In this document: positions 8,556 through 16,716 of the stretch, in pieces
Layout of the letters: each line of letters opens with the position of its first letter
Position numbering within the stretch: position 1 is the first letter of the stretch
NCBI RefSeq assembly: GCF_900184255.1
Contig: NZ_LT854640.1
Coordinates: 290,612-335,478, forward strand
Direction of reading: 5' to 3'
DNA: 44,867 bases
Source of the DNA: Haloimpatiens massiliensis
GTDB taxonomy: Bacteria > Bacillota > Clostridia > Clostridiales > Clostridiaceae
Position numbers and translations under genes: made by a program
The notes under the pieces: generated by a model
The model's input: only the letters and a program-made list of their open reading frames with translations
The model's database searches: none
Told to the model about the DNA's origin: nothing

Positions 8556-9497
8556 ATGAGTAATAATACATTAGAAAATATTTTAGACAATTTTTTTAAA
8601 GAGTTTGATTCAGAATTTCAAATTTACTACATTATACGAGAATATGATAAAGTTGAAAAAGATTATATTTATGATTCTTTTTATTGTAATATGCCTAATG
8701 AACTAAAGAAATCATTAATTAAAGACTATCGAGAAAGCATAGACAAATATAAAAATATAGTAATTAATGATTTTGATGTGATAGGTTCTGAAGCAGATTG
8801 CATTGAAAAATTGGATACGAAAAATATTGATACTATGAGTAAGTTTATAAAACTTACAAATAATATTCATTCTAAAAAAGCTTCTGAAATTGATGTTGAT
8901 ATAAATAAAATATGGGGATATGCAATAGTATTCAAAAATAATAATGATGAAAAAATGACATTATTTAGAAAGTATTCGATTTCAAAATCAATTAATGAGA
9001 ATAGAAAATTAAGTTTTTTAAATGGAAACATTGAAGAAGTAAATAAAGAGATTTTTTCTTTAGATTTGAAAATTGATGCTATCGAAATTAATGACATTAC
9101 ATATATTATTAGTAAGTATTATTTTGAATTATTTTTTTCTTTTAAAGAAGAGTATGTGAAATATGTAAATGAATCACTTGAAGATCTAAAGAATGAAGAT
9201 GTTATTGAGAATTTTGATGAATTTTCATTGAGATGTCTTGACAGTGGTAATCTTGTAAGAAAATTAGTTTATGTAGTACAAAATGATAGATTGAAATGGC
9301 TTAAAAATAATATTAAATCTGCAAAAGAGGTTGTTGATGAATATGGTTTAAAAGTTAAAGTTGAGGATAATAAAATAAATTATTCAAATAAACAATGCAA
9401 TATATCCGATGTAATGAAGTTGATTTGTGGCTGTTGTGTTAAAGATGCTGTTGACATGAGAAAATATTTTGCAACAAGTGTCAAGGCTGTAAGTTAA
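8556..9497 (+). CDS. kwaB: KwaB-like (DUF4868) anti-phage protein of a Kiwa system
   Basis: The 313-residue soluble protein matches the length of KwaB. I recognise the DUF4868 pattern: a variable N-terminal half, then a segment around YFELFFSFKEEYVKYVNESL, then RKLVYVVQNDRLKWL, a lysine-rich VKVEDNKINY strand and a C-terminal KYFATSVKAVS resembling the family's terminal Y-x-V-x-S-K motif. In Kiwa, KwaB binds DNA and works with the membrane protein KwaA to block phage replication. The next gene, 32 bases on, encodes a membrane protein of the right kind. ATG follows GGAGGAG. The order kwaB-kwaA is reversed compared with the described E. coli locus, and both genes look more AT-rich than their neighbours. 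The assignment rests on pattern memory. Confidence 0.65.
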   Translation: MSNNTLENILDNFFKEFDSEFQIYYIIREYDKVEKDYIYDSFYCNMPNELKKSLIKDYRESIDKYKNIVINDFDVIGSEADCIEKLDTKNIDTMSKFIKLTNNIHSKKASEIDVDINKIWGYAIVFKNNNDEKMTLFRKYSISKSINENRKLSFLNGNIEEVNKEIFSLDLKIDAIEINDITYIISKYYFELFFSFKEEYVKYVNESLEDLKNEDVIENFDEFSLRCLDSGNLVRKLVYVVQNDRLKWLKNNIKSAKEVVDEYGLKVKVEDNKINYSNKQCNISDVMKLICGCCVKDAVDMRKYFATSVKAVS

Positions 9498-9529
9498 GTA
9501 AAGTCAAGTTTGCTAGAGGAGGTGACTAC

Positions 9530-10195
9530 ATGTTTAAAAAATCAAAGCTTCGAAATAGTCGAATTTTATTTATATCATCTTATTTTCCTCTATATATTAT
9601 TATTCTTGTTCAAAATGTAAGTTCTTTAGGAACAAAGTGCTTAGAAATATTAAGAAGAAAAGATATTGAATTAAGTCAATTGTTTCAATCCACGCAGTTA
9701 TTAAAAAAGGCTATTAAAGGTATGGCAATGTATCCAAAGACTTATTTGATTATAGCTTGTTTGGGATTGATAATTTTTTCATATTTTTCAGTTAAATATA
9801 TGCTAAAAGACATGGCGAAATATTCAGGAAGTGCATTTAAAGTTAAAATAGCTAAAGCTACTAGTTTGAATTATGAATATGTGTTGACATATTTTTCAAT
9901 ATACATTTTTCCTTTCATTACTTTAAATTTGAGTAGTTTTTCAGGAATAATTCAATTTTCAATATTATGGATATTTATCGGATATATATACATTAAAAAT
10001 GATTTAATTTATATTAATCCAATGCTTAATATTATTTTCAAATACAATATATATAAAACTACTATTGAATTCAAGGATGGTAAGGAAACCTATAAAGAAG
10101 AAATTATTTTATGCACTAAAAAAGATAAGTATAAATTAAGTAATAGATCGATAAATGTTATAAAAGAAAATAGTCAATTTTACATTGAGCTGTGA
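9530..10195 (+). CDS. kwaA: KwaA-like membrane protein of a Kiwa system
   Basis: The 221-residue protein has about four hydrophobic segments: ILFISSYFPLYIIILVQNV (about 12-30), LIIACLGLIIFSYFSV (about 73-90), YVLTYFSIYIFPFITL (about 120-138) and ILWIFIGYIYI (about 152-165). A soluble C-terminal part follows (YINPMLNI, then EIILCTKKDKYKLSN). The SSYFPLY and YINPMLN patterns are what I associate with KwaA, the membrane sensor of Kiwa. ATG follows GAGGAGGTGAC. It is 32 bases behind the KwaB-like gene and 16 bases before the large terminase start, so translation of the three is probably linked. Confidence 0.6.
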   Translation: MFKKSKLRNSRILFISSYFPLYIIILVQNVSSLGTKCLEILRRKDIELSQLFQSTQLLKKAIKGMAMYPKTYLIIACLGLIIFSYFSVKYMLKDMAKYSGSAFKVKIAKATSLNYEYVLTYFSIYIFPFITLNLSSFSGIIQFSILWIFIGYIYIKNDLIYINPMLNIIFKYNIYKTTIEFKDGKETYKEEIILCTKKDKYKLSNRSINVIKENSQFYIEL

Positions 10196-10211
10196 GAGGG
10201 GGTGATGATTA

Positions 10212-11807
10212 TTGAAACAAGAATTTAAAAGGCAAAACCAATTACTAAAACAATACATGGAGAAGAATTTCTCTCCATCAAAAATAAAAGAACTAATAGA
10301 AACATTTACATTTTCAGAACTCCGAAAACTTCTTGGAGAACTTGATATCGAATTTTTTGCTCTCTGCTATTTTCCTAAGTATTTTGATAGACAATTTGGG
10401 AAATTTCACAGGGAGCTTTTTACTGAATTAAAATATATGCTAAATAATAAAGGGTTGATTGAGGCTTTTGGACTCCCAAGGGAGCATGGAAAGTCAACGA
10501 TTAACTCTTTTTTATTTCCTTTATATTCTACACTCTACAATAAATCTCAATTTACATTAATCATTTCAGCTACAGAACAAATTGCATTACCATTCTTGGA
10601 TATGATAAAAGATGAACTTGAAAACAATCAATTACTAAAAGAGGACTTTGGAATTGAAAAAGGCAGTCGCTGGAATAATAATGAAATATGGATTAAAAGT
10701 AGAGGAGGACTTGATTCTTGTATTATGATTAGAGGAATAGATGGTTCTTTAAGGGGAATACATTATAAGCAGCATAGACCAACATTGGTATTATTGGATG
10801 ACCTATTAAAAGATGATACAGCTAAATCAGAAACAAAGCGTGACCAAGTAAAAGCTACATTTAGAGATGTAGTAATACCAATAGGTACAAAGGATACCAA
10901 TATTCTTGTAGTAGGAACAATTCTTCACGAAGAGGATTTGATGTCTGATTTACTTAAGGGAAGAATTCCAGGGGTTAGAAGTATAAAGAAATCAGCTATT
11001 ATAAGCTGGTCAGCACGAGATGATTTATGGAGTGAGTGGGAAAAACTATATAATAATTTGAAGGACTTAGACAGGATAGAAACTGCTAAGTCTTTTTTTT
11101 ATGCCCAAAAACAAGAAATGCTTGAGGAAACAGAAATATTATGGGATGAATATTTGGACTATTATTATCTAATGTGTAAGAAGCAAAGTATGGGAGATAA
11201 ATCTTTTTATAAAGAAATGCAAAATGATCCAAGAAGTACAGATGATTATGTATTTCAGGATATTGGATATTGGGAGAAGTTACCTGAGTTTGAAGAGATG
11301 GAAATTGTGGTTTATATTGACCCAGCTATTAAAGCAGGAAAAAGAAATGACTATAGTGCCATTACGGTATTGGGTCAGCATAGAAAAACAAAGCAGATGT
11401 ATGTGATTGATGGGAATATCTATAAATTACTTCCTGATGATTTATTTAAAGTGGCTATTGAAAAGATAGAAAATTATAGTCCTGATAAAATTGGATTTGA
11501 AGTCAACCAAGCACAAAGCTATATGAAGCAGAAGTTTGAAGAGGAACTTTGGAAAAATAAAATATACACACCAGTGGATGAAGTGAATAGTAGAGGAAAC
11601 AAGCATGAAAGAATTATGAGCCTTGAGCCAGATGTAAAGAAAAGACGTATACTGTTCAATTCTTCCAATGTGAGTTATAACAACCAAGTGAAGGATTATA
11701 ATAAATTTGCTAAAAATGATGATGCACCAGATAGCTTATACGGAGCTGTTCAATTGATTCAAGGTGTACAGAAATTGAAGTTTTATGATAGAAAATTATT
11801 ATTTTAG
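10212..11807 (+). CDS. terL: Phage terminase large subunit
   Basis: The 531-residue protein is the DNA-packaging motor. The ATPase domain has Walker A in PREHGKST (about residues 89-96), a Walker B region in LVLLDDLLKDD (about 191) and a GTILHEEDL coupling segment. The nuclease domain has the catalytic Asp in YIDPAIKAGKRNDYSA (about 367) and a later acidic site near DDAPDSLYG (about 501). All key residues are present. TTG at 10212 is preceded by GAGAGGGGGTGATG. The protein translocates phage DNA into the prohead with the portal encoded at 12316. Confidence 0.92.
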   Translation: MKQEFKRQNQLLKQYMEKNFSPSKIKELIETFTFSELRKLLGELDIEFFALCYFPKYFDRQFGKFHRELFTELKYMLNNKGLIEAFGLPREHGKSTINSFLFPLYSTLYNKSQFTLIISATEQIALPFLDMIKDELENNQLLKEDFGIEKGSRWNNNEIWIKSRGGLDSCIMIRGIDGSLRGIHYKQHRPTLVLLDDLLKDDTAKSETKRDQVKATFRDVVIPIGTKDTNILVVGTILHEEDLMSDLLKGRIPGVRSIKKSAIISWSARDDLWSEWEKLYNNLKDLDRIETAKSFFYAQKQEMLEETEILWDEYLDYYYLMCKKQSMGDKSFYKEMQNDPRSTDDYVFQDIGYWEKLPEFEEMEIVVYIDPAIKAGKRNDYSAITVLGQHRKTKQMYVIDGNIYKLLPDDLFKVAIEKIENYSPDKIGFEVNQAQSYMKQKFEEELWKNKIYTPVDEVNSRGNKHERIMSLEPDVKKRRILFNSSNVSYNNQVKDYNKFAKNDDAPDSLYGAVQLIQGVQKLKFYDRKLLF

Positions 11808-11819
11808 GAGATGATTAAG

Positions 11820-11927
11820 TTGGAAAACAAGCTAATTAAACAAGTAGCAGAAGAAATGTTAGAAATAATTGATAAGTATGAATTATCCATAGATGAATAT
11901 AAAACTATAGTTAAAAATACTATTTAA
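11820..11927 (+). CDS. Small hypothetical phage protein, 35 aa
   Basis: A TTG start at 11820 stands behind AGGAGATGATT. The product is a short, charged, probably helical peptide beginning MENKLIKQVAEEMLEIIDKY. It lies 12 bases after the large terminase. No family is recognised. Confidence 0.45.
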   Translation: MENKLIKQVAEEMLEIIDKYELSIDEYKTIVKNTI

Positions 11928-11933
11928 GTAATG

Positions 11934-11973
11934 GAGAATATCGCCATTATACCTAAGAACAGACGATATTCTC
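11934..11973. other. Perfect 10-bp stem-loop
   Basis: GAGAATATCG and CGATATTCTC are perfect inverted repeats around a 20-base loop. It lies between convergent genes, but without a T run, so it could be a weak bidirectional terminator. Confidence 0.5.
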
Positions 11974-11997
11974 GAATTGATAGAAGTTTGTAAATAA

Positions 11998-12210
11998 TTA
12001 GCCATCAGGATTCATGCAATAGTCACATTCTTCTTTATAAGATTCATGTTTTTTGATTTCGCTATATAGATAATCTGATAGATAAATATGTTCTTCTTTG
12101 ATTTCGTCAATTTTACAACCATCTTCATTTTTGGTTAAATTATGTGCTACTCCAGTATTTGTATTAAGTAAGTATCTTTTACCGAAATCCCCTGATATAT
12201 CTCTACTCAT
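11998..12210 (-). CDS. Small hypothetical protein with FGKRYLLNTNTG motif, 70 aa
   Basis: The ATG at 12210 follows AAAGGGGGATAA on the minus strand, which decides the start over longer upstream frames. The sequence GKRYLLNTNTGVAHNL, a cysteine after DG, and EEHIYLSDYLYSEIKKH followed by CDYC recalls a family of short clostridial proteins of unknown function. It is oriented against the packaging genes and probably has its own promoter in 12220-12300. Confidence 0.6.
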   Translation of the reverse strand: MSRDISGDFGKRYLLNTNTGVAHNLTKNEDGCKIDEIKEEHIYLSDYLYSEIKKHESYKEECDYCMNPDG

Positions 12211-12315
12211 ATATTTATCCCCCTTTCTTGAAATATTTTGACAAATTAATCGTACCACTAAAGGAATTTGTTGGCAATATATTCGACAATAAAATATAAA
12301 AAAGGAGCTGATAAT

Positions 12316-13611
12316 TTGCAAGTAAAAGAAAATTTAATATTAGAATGTTTAAAGGAACTTGAAAAAACAGCACTATCTAAGCAAACATATCGAGACTACT
12401 ATGAAGGCAAACATAGTATTTTGAAAGAGTATGCCATGCAAGATAGTAGGAGCAATATGAAGTTGGTTTTTAATTTCCCTAGAAAATTCGTTGATAATGA
12501 AACAGGCTATCTATTGGGTAAGCCTGTTAATTTTGTGTCTAAAACTGATGATGAAGCTATTATTGATGCTATTGATAAAAATATGAGCCATTGGGATAAG
12601 GAACACAACATTGTACTTCGAAAACAAAGTGAGATATTTGGAGAGAGCTATGAATTGAATTATATTAATCAAGATGGAGAGTTTTGTTCTACTGTTTTAA
12701 ATCCACTGAATTTTTATGTATTAGAAGATGGTACAGCAGATAGGAATGTATTATTAGCCATTAACAAATTTAAAAAACAGTTTGATGGTAAGACGTATTT
12801 GGATGTCTATACAGATAATGAGATTATACATTATGAAGTAGAAAATAGAAATGGTCTAAAGGAAATAGGAAGGCATAACCATATATTTGGAAGAGTTCCT
12901 GTTATAGTATGTCCAGCAAATACTGAGAGAAGTAGTGGTTTTCAAGATGTAATTTCATTATTAGATGCCTATAATGCTATTAATTCAGATTTATGTAATG
13001 AAATAGCAGATCATAGAAATGCCTATCTAGTCATTGAAAATGCAAAGATTGAAGAAGAGGATTTACTTAAAATGAAATCAATGGGAATCATTCAAGTACC
13101 AAAAGGTGGAGCAGTCAAATGGCTTACTAAAGATATTAATGATTCCTTTGTGAAAAATGAGTTAGAGAATATTGAAAGAAAAATCTATGACATGATGGAT
13201 GAAGTAAATTTCAATGAAAACTGGGCAAGTAACACATCTTCACTAGCACTTAGAAATAAACTTTTAAATCTTGAAAATAGAGTGGCAATGAGACAGGCGA
13301 TTATGGAAAAGGTAATTAGGCAGAGGCTTAAGAACCTTTTTATTTTTTTGTCTAAAAAAGAAGGTACACAATTTGATTATAGAGATGTGGCAATAAAATT
13401 TACAAGGAATCTTCCAACTGATTTAGTAGGACTTGCAGATGTAATTGTAAAGCTTCAAAATGTATGCTCACAAGAAACCTTGCTGACGTTATTGCCATTT
13501 GTAGAAAATCCTAAGCTTGAAGTTTCAAAATTTGAAGTAGAACAGAATCAAATTGATTTTGAAAAATGGAAGGAGGAAGTAGATGTTGAAGGAAAAGATA
13601 CTAGAAATTAA
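12316..13611 (+). CDS. Phage portal protein, SPP1 gp6-like
   Basis: The 431-residue protein shows the pattern of SPP1-type portals: YYEGKHSILKEY near the start, NFPRKFVDNETGYLLGKPV, IFGRVPVIVCPANTER and SDLCNEIADHRNAYLVI in the central stem region, and a helical C-terminal part with LRNKLLNLENRVAMRQ. It forms the dodecameric ring at the capsid vertex through which the terminase pumps DNA. I chose TTG 12316 because AAAGGAGCTG precedes it. Its 3' end overlaps the minor head gene by 29 bases, showing translational coupling. Confidence 0.9.
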   Translation: MQVKENLILECLKELEKTALSKQTYRDYYEGKHSILKEYAMQDSRSNMKLVFNFPRKFVDNETGYLLGKPVNFVSKTDDEAIIDAIDKNMSHWDKEHNIVLRKQSEIFGESYELNYINQDGEFCSTVLNPLNFYVLEDGTADRNVLLAINKFKKQFDGKTYLDVYTDNEIIHYEVENRNGLKEIGRHNHIFGRVPVIVCPANTERSSGFQDVISLLDAYNAINSDLCNEIADHRNAYLVIENAKIEEEDLLKMKSMGIIQVPKGGAVKWLTKDINDSFVKNELENIERKIYDMMDEVNFNENWASNTSSLALRNKLLNLENRVAMRQAIMEKVIRQRLKNLFIFLSKKEGTQFDYRDVAIKFTRNLPTDLVGLADVIVKLQNVCSQETLLTLLPFVENPKLEVSKFEVEQNQIDFEKWKEEVDVEGKDTRN

Positions 13612-14338
13612 AAAAGAAGCAATAGAAAAAGCAAATGCTGAAGCTGAGGAAGCTAAACAAAGACATAAACGATTGAAAGGAGTGTTTCTTCTATTATTAA
13701 TGGATTATTTTGAGAACTATTCTAAAGATGGAAGGTTCTCAGTTAATAGATTTCAAAGGAAAGCAATATTGAGTGAAGTAGAACAGAAGGTTATAAAGGA
13801 AACAAAAGCATTAGCACAAGAAGAATTGCAAATCGATGAAAATGTTTTAGACGATATTGTAAAAAATGCTTATGAGAAACACGTTGATGTGATTGGAGGT
13901 GATAAAAATATATTATTAAATCCAGTATTCACTCATGAAATAATATTTAAGGATTATAGGGGAGATAGCTTTGAAAATAGAATTTTAAATAATAAGAGAA
14001 AACTTGCTGGCAAGCTATATTCAGCATTTGATAAGGTACTACTTAATAATTCTACTTTGGGAGAAGCATCTGAAATAATCAAAGAAGTATTTGATAAATC
14101 AGATTATGAAAGCTATAGATTATTAATGAATGAACAAGGAAGAGTTTTTGATGCAGTACAAACTAAAATATTTATTGATGAAGCAACCATTGAAAAAGTT
14201 ATGTGGGCATCAGCTTTATGTCCAAATACCTGTCCTTATTGTGAGATGATGGATGGAAGTGTATTTGAAGTTAATGATCCAAATAAACCAGAAATACCAG
14301 TTCATGTATTATGTCAGTGTTGCTGGATTCCAGTGTAA
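13583..14338 (+). CDS. Minor head protein, SPP1 gp7-like
   Basis: The 251-residue protein is helical and charged in its first half. It ends in a cysteine-rich block (CPNTCPYCEMMDGSVFEV, then HVLCQCCWIPV) that is the typical zinc-binding end of SPP1 gp7 / Mu gpF-type head morphogenesis proteins. GXXLGEASEIIKEVF-like helices precede it. It overlaps the portal gene, and GGAAGGAGG stands before its ATG inside the portal frame. A weak GAACA/TGTTC hairpin with T run follows at 14363-14390. Confidence 0.85.
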   Translation: MLKEKILEIKKEAIEKANAEAEEAKQRHKRLKGVFLLLLMDYFENYSKDGRFSVNRFQRKAILSEVEQKVIKETKALAQEELQIDENVLDDIVKNAYEKHVDVIGGDKNILLNPVFTHEIIFKDYRGDSFENRILNNKRKLAGKLYSAFDKVLLNNSTLGEASEIIKEVFDKSDYESYRLLMNEQGRVFDAVQTKIFIDEATIEKVMWASALCPNTCPYCEMMDGSVFEVNDPNKPEIPVHVLCQCCWIPV

Positions 14339-14362
14339 AGAATACTAAAAATTAATTGTCCT

Positions 14363-14390
14363 GAACAAGACATTAAACTGTTCTTTTTTT
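14363..14390 (+). terminator. Weak terminator-like hairpin after minor head gene
   Basis: GAACA and TGTTC flank an 11-base loop and seven T follow. The stem is only five pairs. Confidence 0.4.
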
Positions 14391-14455
14391 ATACCCAAAA
14401 TTAATGTGTCTTTGGTTCAAAGAGTCAAAGGGGCAAATTCAAGGAGGAAAATATT

Positions 14456-15073
14456 ATGCAATTTGAAGAAGTAAAAAATTTTATTGAAGAAAACAAGGAA
14501 ACAGAGGAAGTGAAATCATATCTTCAGGAGTTAAATCCATTGACTGTTGAAGGTGTGAAAGGTTTTATTGAATCAGATGCGAATGCTAAAAGCTGGATTG
14601 ATTCAGTTAAGGATAAGCATTTATCAAAAGGACTTGAAACATGGAAAACTAATAATCTTGAAAAGATGATTGATGAAGAAGTAAAGAAGAGGTTTCCAGA
14701 GAAGGATGAAAAGGATATAGAAGTTGAAAAACTTAGAGCAGAAGTAGAAAAAATGCAGTTTGAAAAGCAAAGAGAAGTTCTTACAAATAAAGCCATCAAA
14801 ATAGCTAATGAAAAGCATCTACCAATTAATTTGGTGGATTTTTTTATTGCTGAAAATGAAGAGGTTACAGAGAAGAATCTATCTGTGCTTGAATCAGTAT
14901 TTAGTCAATCGGTTCAAATTGAAGTTGAGAAACGATTGAAAGGTGACGGCTATACACCACCAAAAGGTGAAAAGAAATCAAACATTACATTAGATGCTAT
15001 CAAAACTATGTCACAAAAAGAAATCAATGAAAATTGGAACAGTGTAAAAGAACTATTAAAAAACAAAAAATAG
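14456..15073 (+). CDS. Phage scaffold protein (DUF4355/GP20-like)
   Basis: The 205-residue protein is highly charged and mostly helical, with a coiled-coil stretch (VEKLRAEVEKMQFEKQREVL) and a lysine-rich C-terminus (GEKKSNITLD, ending LLKNKK), as in phage scaffolding proteins that shape the prohead and leave it before packaging. It sits directly before the major capsid gene, the usual place. The start follows CAAGGAGGAAAA. No protease gene is adjacent. Confidence 0.85.
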   Translation: MQFEEVKNFIEENKETEEVKSYLQELNPLTVEGVKGFIESDANAKSWIDSVKDKHLSKGLETWKTNNLEKMIDEEVKKRFPEKDEKDIEVEKLRAEVEKMQFEKQREVLTNKAIKIANEKHLPINLVDFFIAENEEVTEKNLSVLESVFSQSVQIEVEKRLKGDGYTPPKGEKKSNITLDAIKTMSQKEINENWNSVKELLKNKK

Positions 15074-15091
15074 AAAGGTAAAGGTGATATT

Positions 15092-15922
15092 ATGTCAGTA
15101 CAAAATTTTATACCAACAATATGGTCAGCGAGATTAAATGAAGGATTTAAAAGAAATTTAGTTTATGGAAATTGTGTCAATACAGACTATGAAGGAGAAA
15201 TAGAAGGACAAGGTTCAAGTGTCAAAATCAATTCTATAGGAGCTGTGACTATAGGTGATTATGATAAATCTACAGGCATTGGGAAACCAGAGGAGCTTAC
15301 ATCAGAGCAAAGAACACTTCTTATAGACCAAGCAAAATACTTTAATTTTCAGGTAGATGATATTGACAAAGCTCAGGCGAATGTAGACTTGCTGGAAGAG
15401 GGAATTAAGGAAGCTGCATTTGGACTTGCTAATACTGCTGATAGATATATTGCAGGGTTTTATACAGAAGTAAAGGCTGGAAATACAATTGGAGATGATA
15501 CAACTCCTATAGTTCCAACTAAAAGTGATGCTTATGATTATCTAGTAGATTTAGGTGTAATTCTTGATGAAAGCGATGTTCCAGAAGACAATAGATTTGC
15601 TGTTGTTCCTGCTTGGTTCTATGGACTTTTAGTAAAAGATCCAAGGTTTACAAAGGAAATGGATGTGATGAGAACAGGATTTGTGGGCAATATTGATAAT
15701 ATGGCAGTTTATAAATCCAATAATGTTCCAAATACTACAGGAACAAAATATAAGATTATAGCAGGTCATAAGAGTGCAATTTCATTTGCAGGTCAAGTAG
15801 ATTCAGTAGAGGCTTATAGACCAGAATCTCAATTTAGTGATGCGATTAAAGGTCTTCAAGTTTATGGTGCTAAATGTGTCAAACCTGAAGGGATTGCAGT
15901 TCTTACAGCTAATAAAGCATAG
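15092..15922 (+). CDS. Major capsid protein
   Basis: The 276-residue protein opens MSVQNFIPTIWSARLNEGF and continues with GQGSSVKINSIGAVTIGDY and ADRYIAGFYTEV, a pattern familiar from coat proteins of clostridial siphophages with the HK97 fold. RFAVVPAWFYGLLVKDPRF marks the core domain. It follows the scaffold gene by 18 bases with an AAAGGTGAT ribosome site, and a terminator-like hairpin stands behind it, as expected for the most highly expressed late gene. Confidence 0.88.
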   Translation: MSVQNFIPTIWSARLNEGFKRNLVYGNCVNTDYEGEIEGQGSSVKINSIGAVTIGDYDKSTGIGKPEELTSEQRTLLIDQAKYFNFQVDDIDKAQANVDLLEEGIKEAAFGLANTADRYIAGFYTEVKAGNTIGDDTTPIVPTKSDAYDYLVDLGVILDESDVPEDNRFAVVPAWFYGLLVKDPRFTKEMDVMRTGFVGNIDNMAVYKSNNVPNTTGTKYKIIAGHKSAISFAGQVDSVEAYRPESQFSDAIKGLQVYGAKCVKPEGIAVLTANKA

Positions 15923-15944
15923 AGTGAAAATAGAATAAAACTAT

Positions 15945-15975
15945 TAGGGGTGTGCCATTTGGTACATCCCTTTAA
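15945..15975 (+). terminator. Hairpin after the capsid gene
   Basis: GGGGTGTGCC pairs with GGTACATCCC around a four-base loop and is followed by a short T run. Partial termination would set capsid above connector expression. Confidence 0.55.
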
Positions 15976-15995
15976 TATTGAAAGGAGCAGATTGT

Positions 15996-16136
15996 ATGGC
16001 TTGGTATGTAAATAAAGAAACAAAATTAAAATGGGAAGTTACAGATGAGGAGCTTATAAAAAGACTTTCTAAAGATGAAAATTATGAATTATTTGAAGAA
16101 AAGAAAACAAAATCAAAGACTACAACTAAGAAGTAG
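15996..16136 (+). CDS. Small phage protein, 46 aa
   Basis: ATG 15996 follows AAAGGAGCAG. The product begins MAWYVNKETKLKWEVTDEEL and ends in a lysine and threonine-rich tail. Small proteins of this kind are usual between capsid and connector genes, but I cannot assign a function. Confidence 0.6.
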   Translation: MAWYVNKETKLKWEVTDEELIKRLSKDENYELFEEKKTKSKTTTKK

Positions 16137-16144
16137 GTGACGAT

Positions 16145-16453
16145 ATGGATAGCTTAATATTAATGAAAGAACTTTTAGAAATGGATGAAGGGGATACTTC
16201 GAAAGATAGTATTCTTAATCATTTTCTTAAGAAATCAAAACAGATTATATTGGCATATTGCAATGTTACAGAGTTATCAGAGAAATACGATGCAACTATT
16301 GTTGACTTTGCAATTTATCTATATAAGAACAGAAATGATACAGGAGTAATCAAGAAAACAGAAGGAGAAAGAAGTGTTAGCTTTGAGATTGGAATTCCTG
16401 AAAATATTAGAACTGCTTTGCCACTACCTAAAATAAAGGTGGGTGGCTATTAA
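16145..16453 (+). CDS. Head-tail connector protein, gp15/gp6-like
   Basis: The 102-residue helical protein (ILNHFLKKSKQIILAYCNV, then VDFAIYLYKNRND, then EGERSVSFEIGIPENI) fits the helical adaptor that sits under the portal. It follows capsid genes, overlaps the next gene by one base and is translationally coupled to it. ATG follows AGTAGGTGACG. Confidence 0.75.
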   Translation: MDSLILMKELLEMDEGDTSKDSILNHFLKKSKQIILAYCNVTELSEKYDATIVDFAIYLYKNRNDTGVIKKTEGERSVSFEIGIPENIRTALPLPKIKVGGY

Positions 16454-16716
16454 TGTTTTATGATACAGAAATAAAGGTGCTCGATAAAAATTTAGTGGAG
16501 GTCAAAACAATTATGGGAGATTTACAGCCTTTTGATAAGATGATGAAATTTGAAGATGGTATAGAGGTTGAAATTAGAAATAGGATATTCTGTGACCGAG
16601 AACCTTCTATTAATAAGAAAAGTTATTTGCAGATTGAAGGAATTAAATATAAGGTCATGGACATTAAAAAATGGAGTGATTATCTTGAATTGTTCATATA
16701 CGAATGTGGCGGGTAG
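16453..16716 (+). CDS. Putative head-closure or head-tail joining protein, 87 aa
   Basis: The small, beta-rich protein (MFYDTEIKVLDKNLVEVKTI, then GIEVEIRNRIFCDREPSI, then YLQIEGIKYKVMDIKKWSDY) resembles stopper proteins such as SPP1 gp16 in size, position and strand pattern. It overlaps the upstream connector stop (TAATG) and abuts the next gene. Confidence 0.65.
   Translation: MFYDTEIKVLDKNLVEVKTIMGDLQPFDKMMKFEDGIEVEIRNRIFCDREPSINKKSYLQIEGIKYKVMDIKKWSDYLELFIYECGG

Noticed and set aside
8387..8590. Minus-strand open frame of 67 codons before the KwaB-like gene
   Set aside because: It overlaps the promoter and start of the plus-strand gene and shows no ribosome site or family resemblance.
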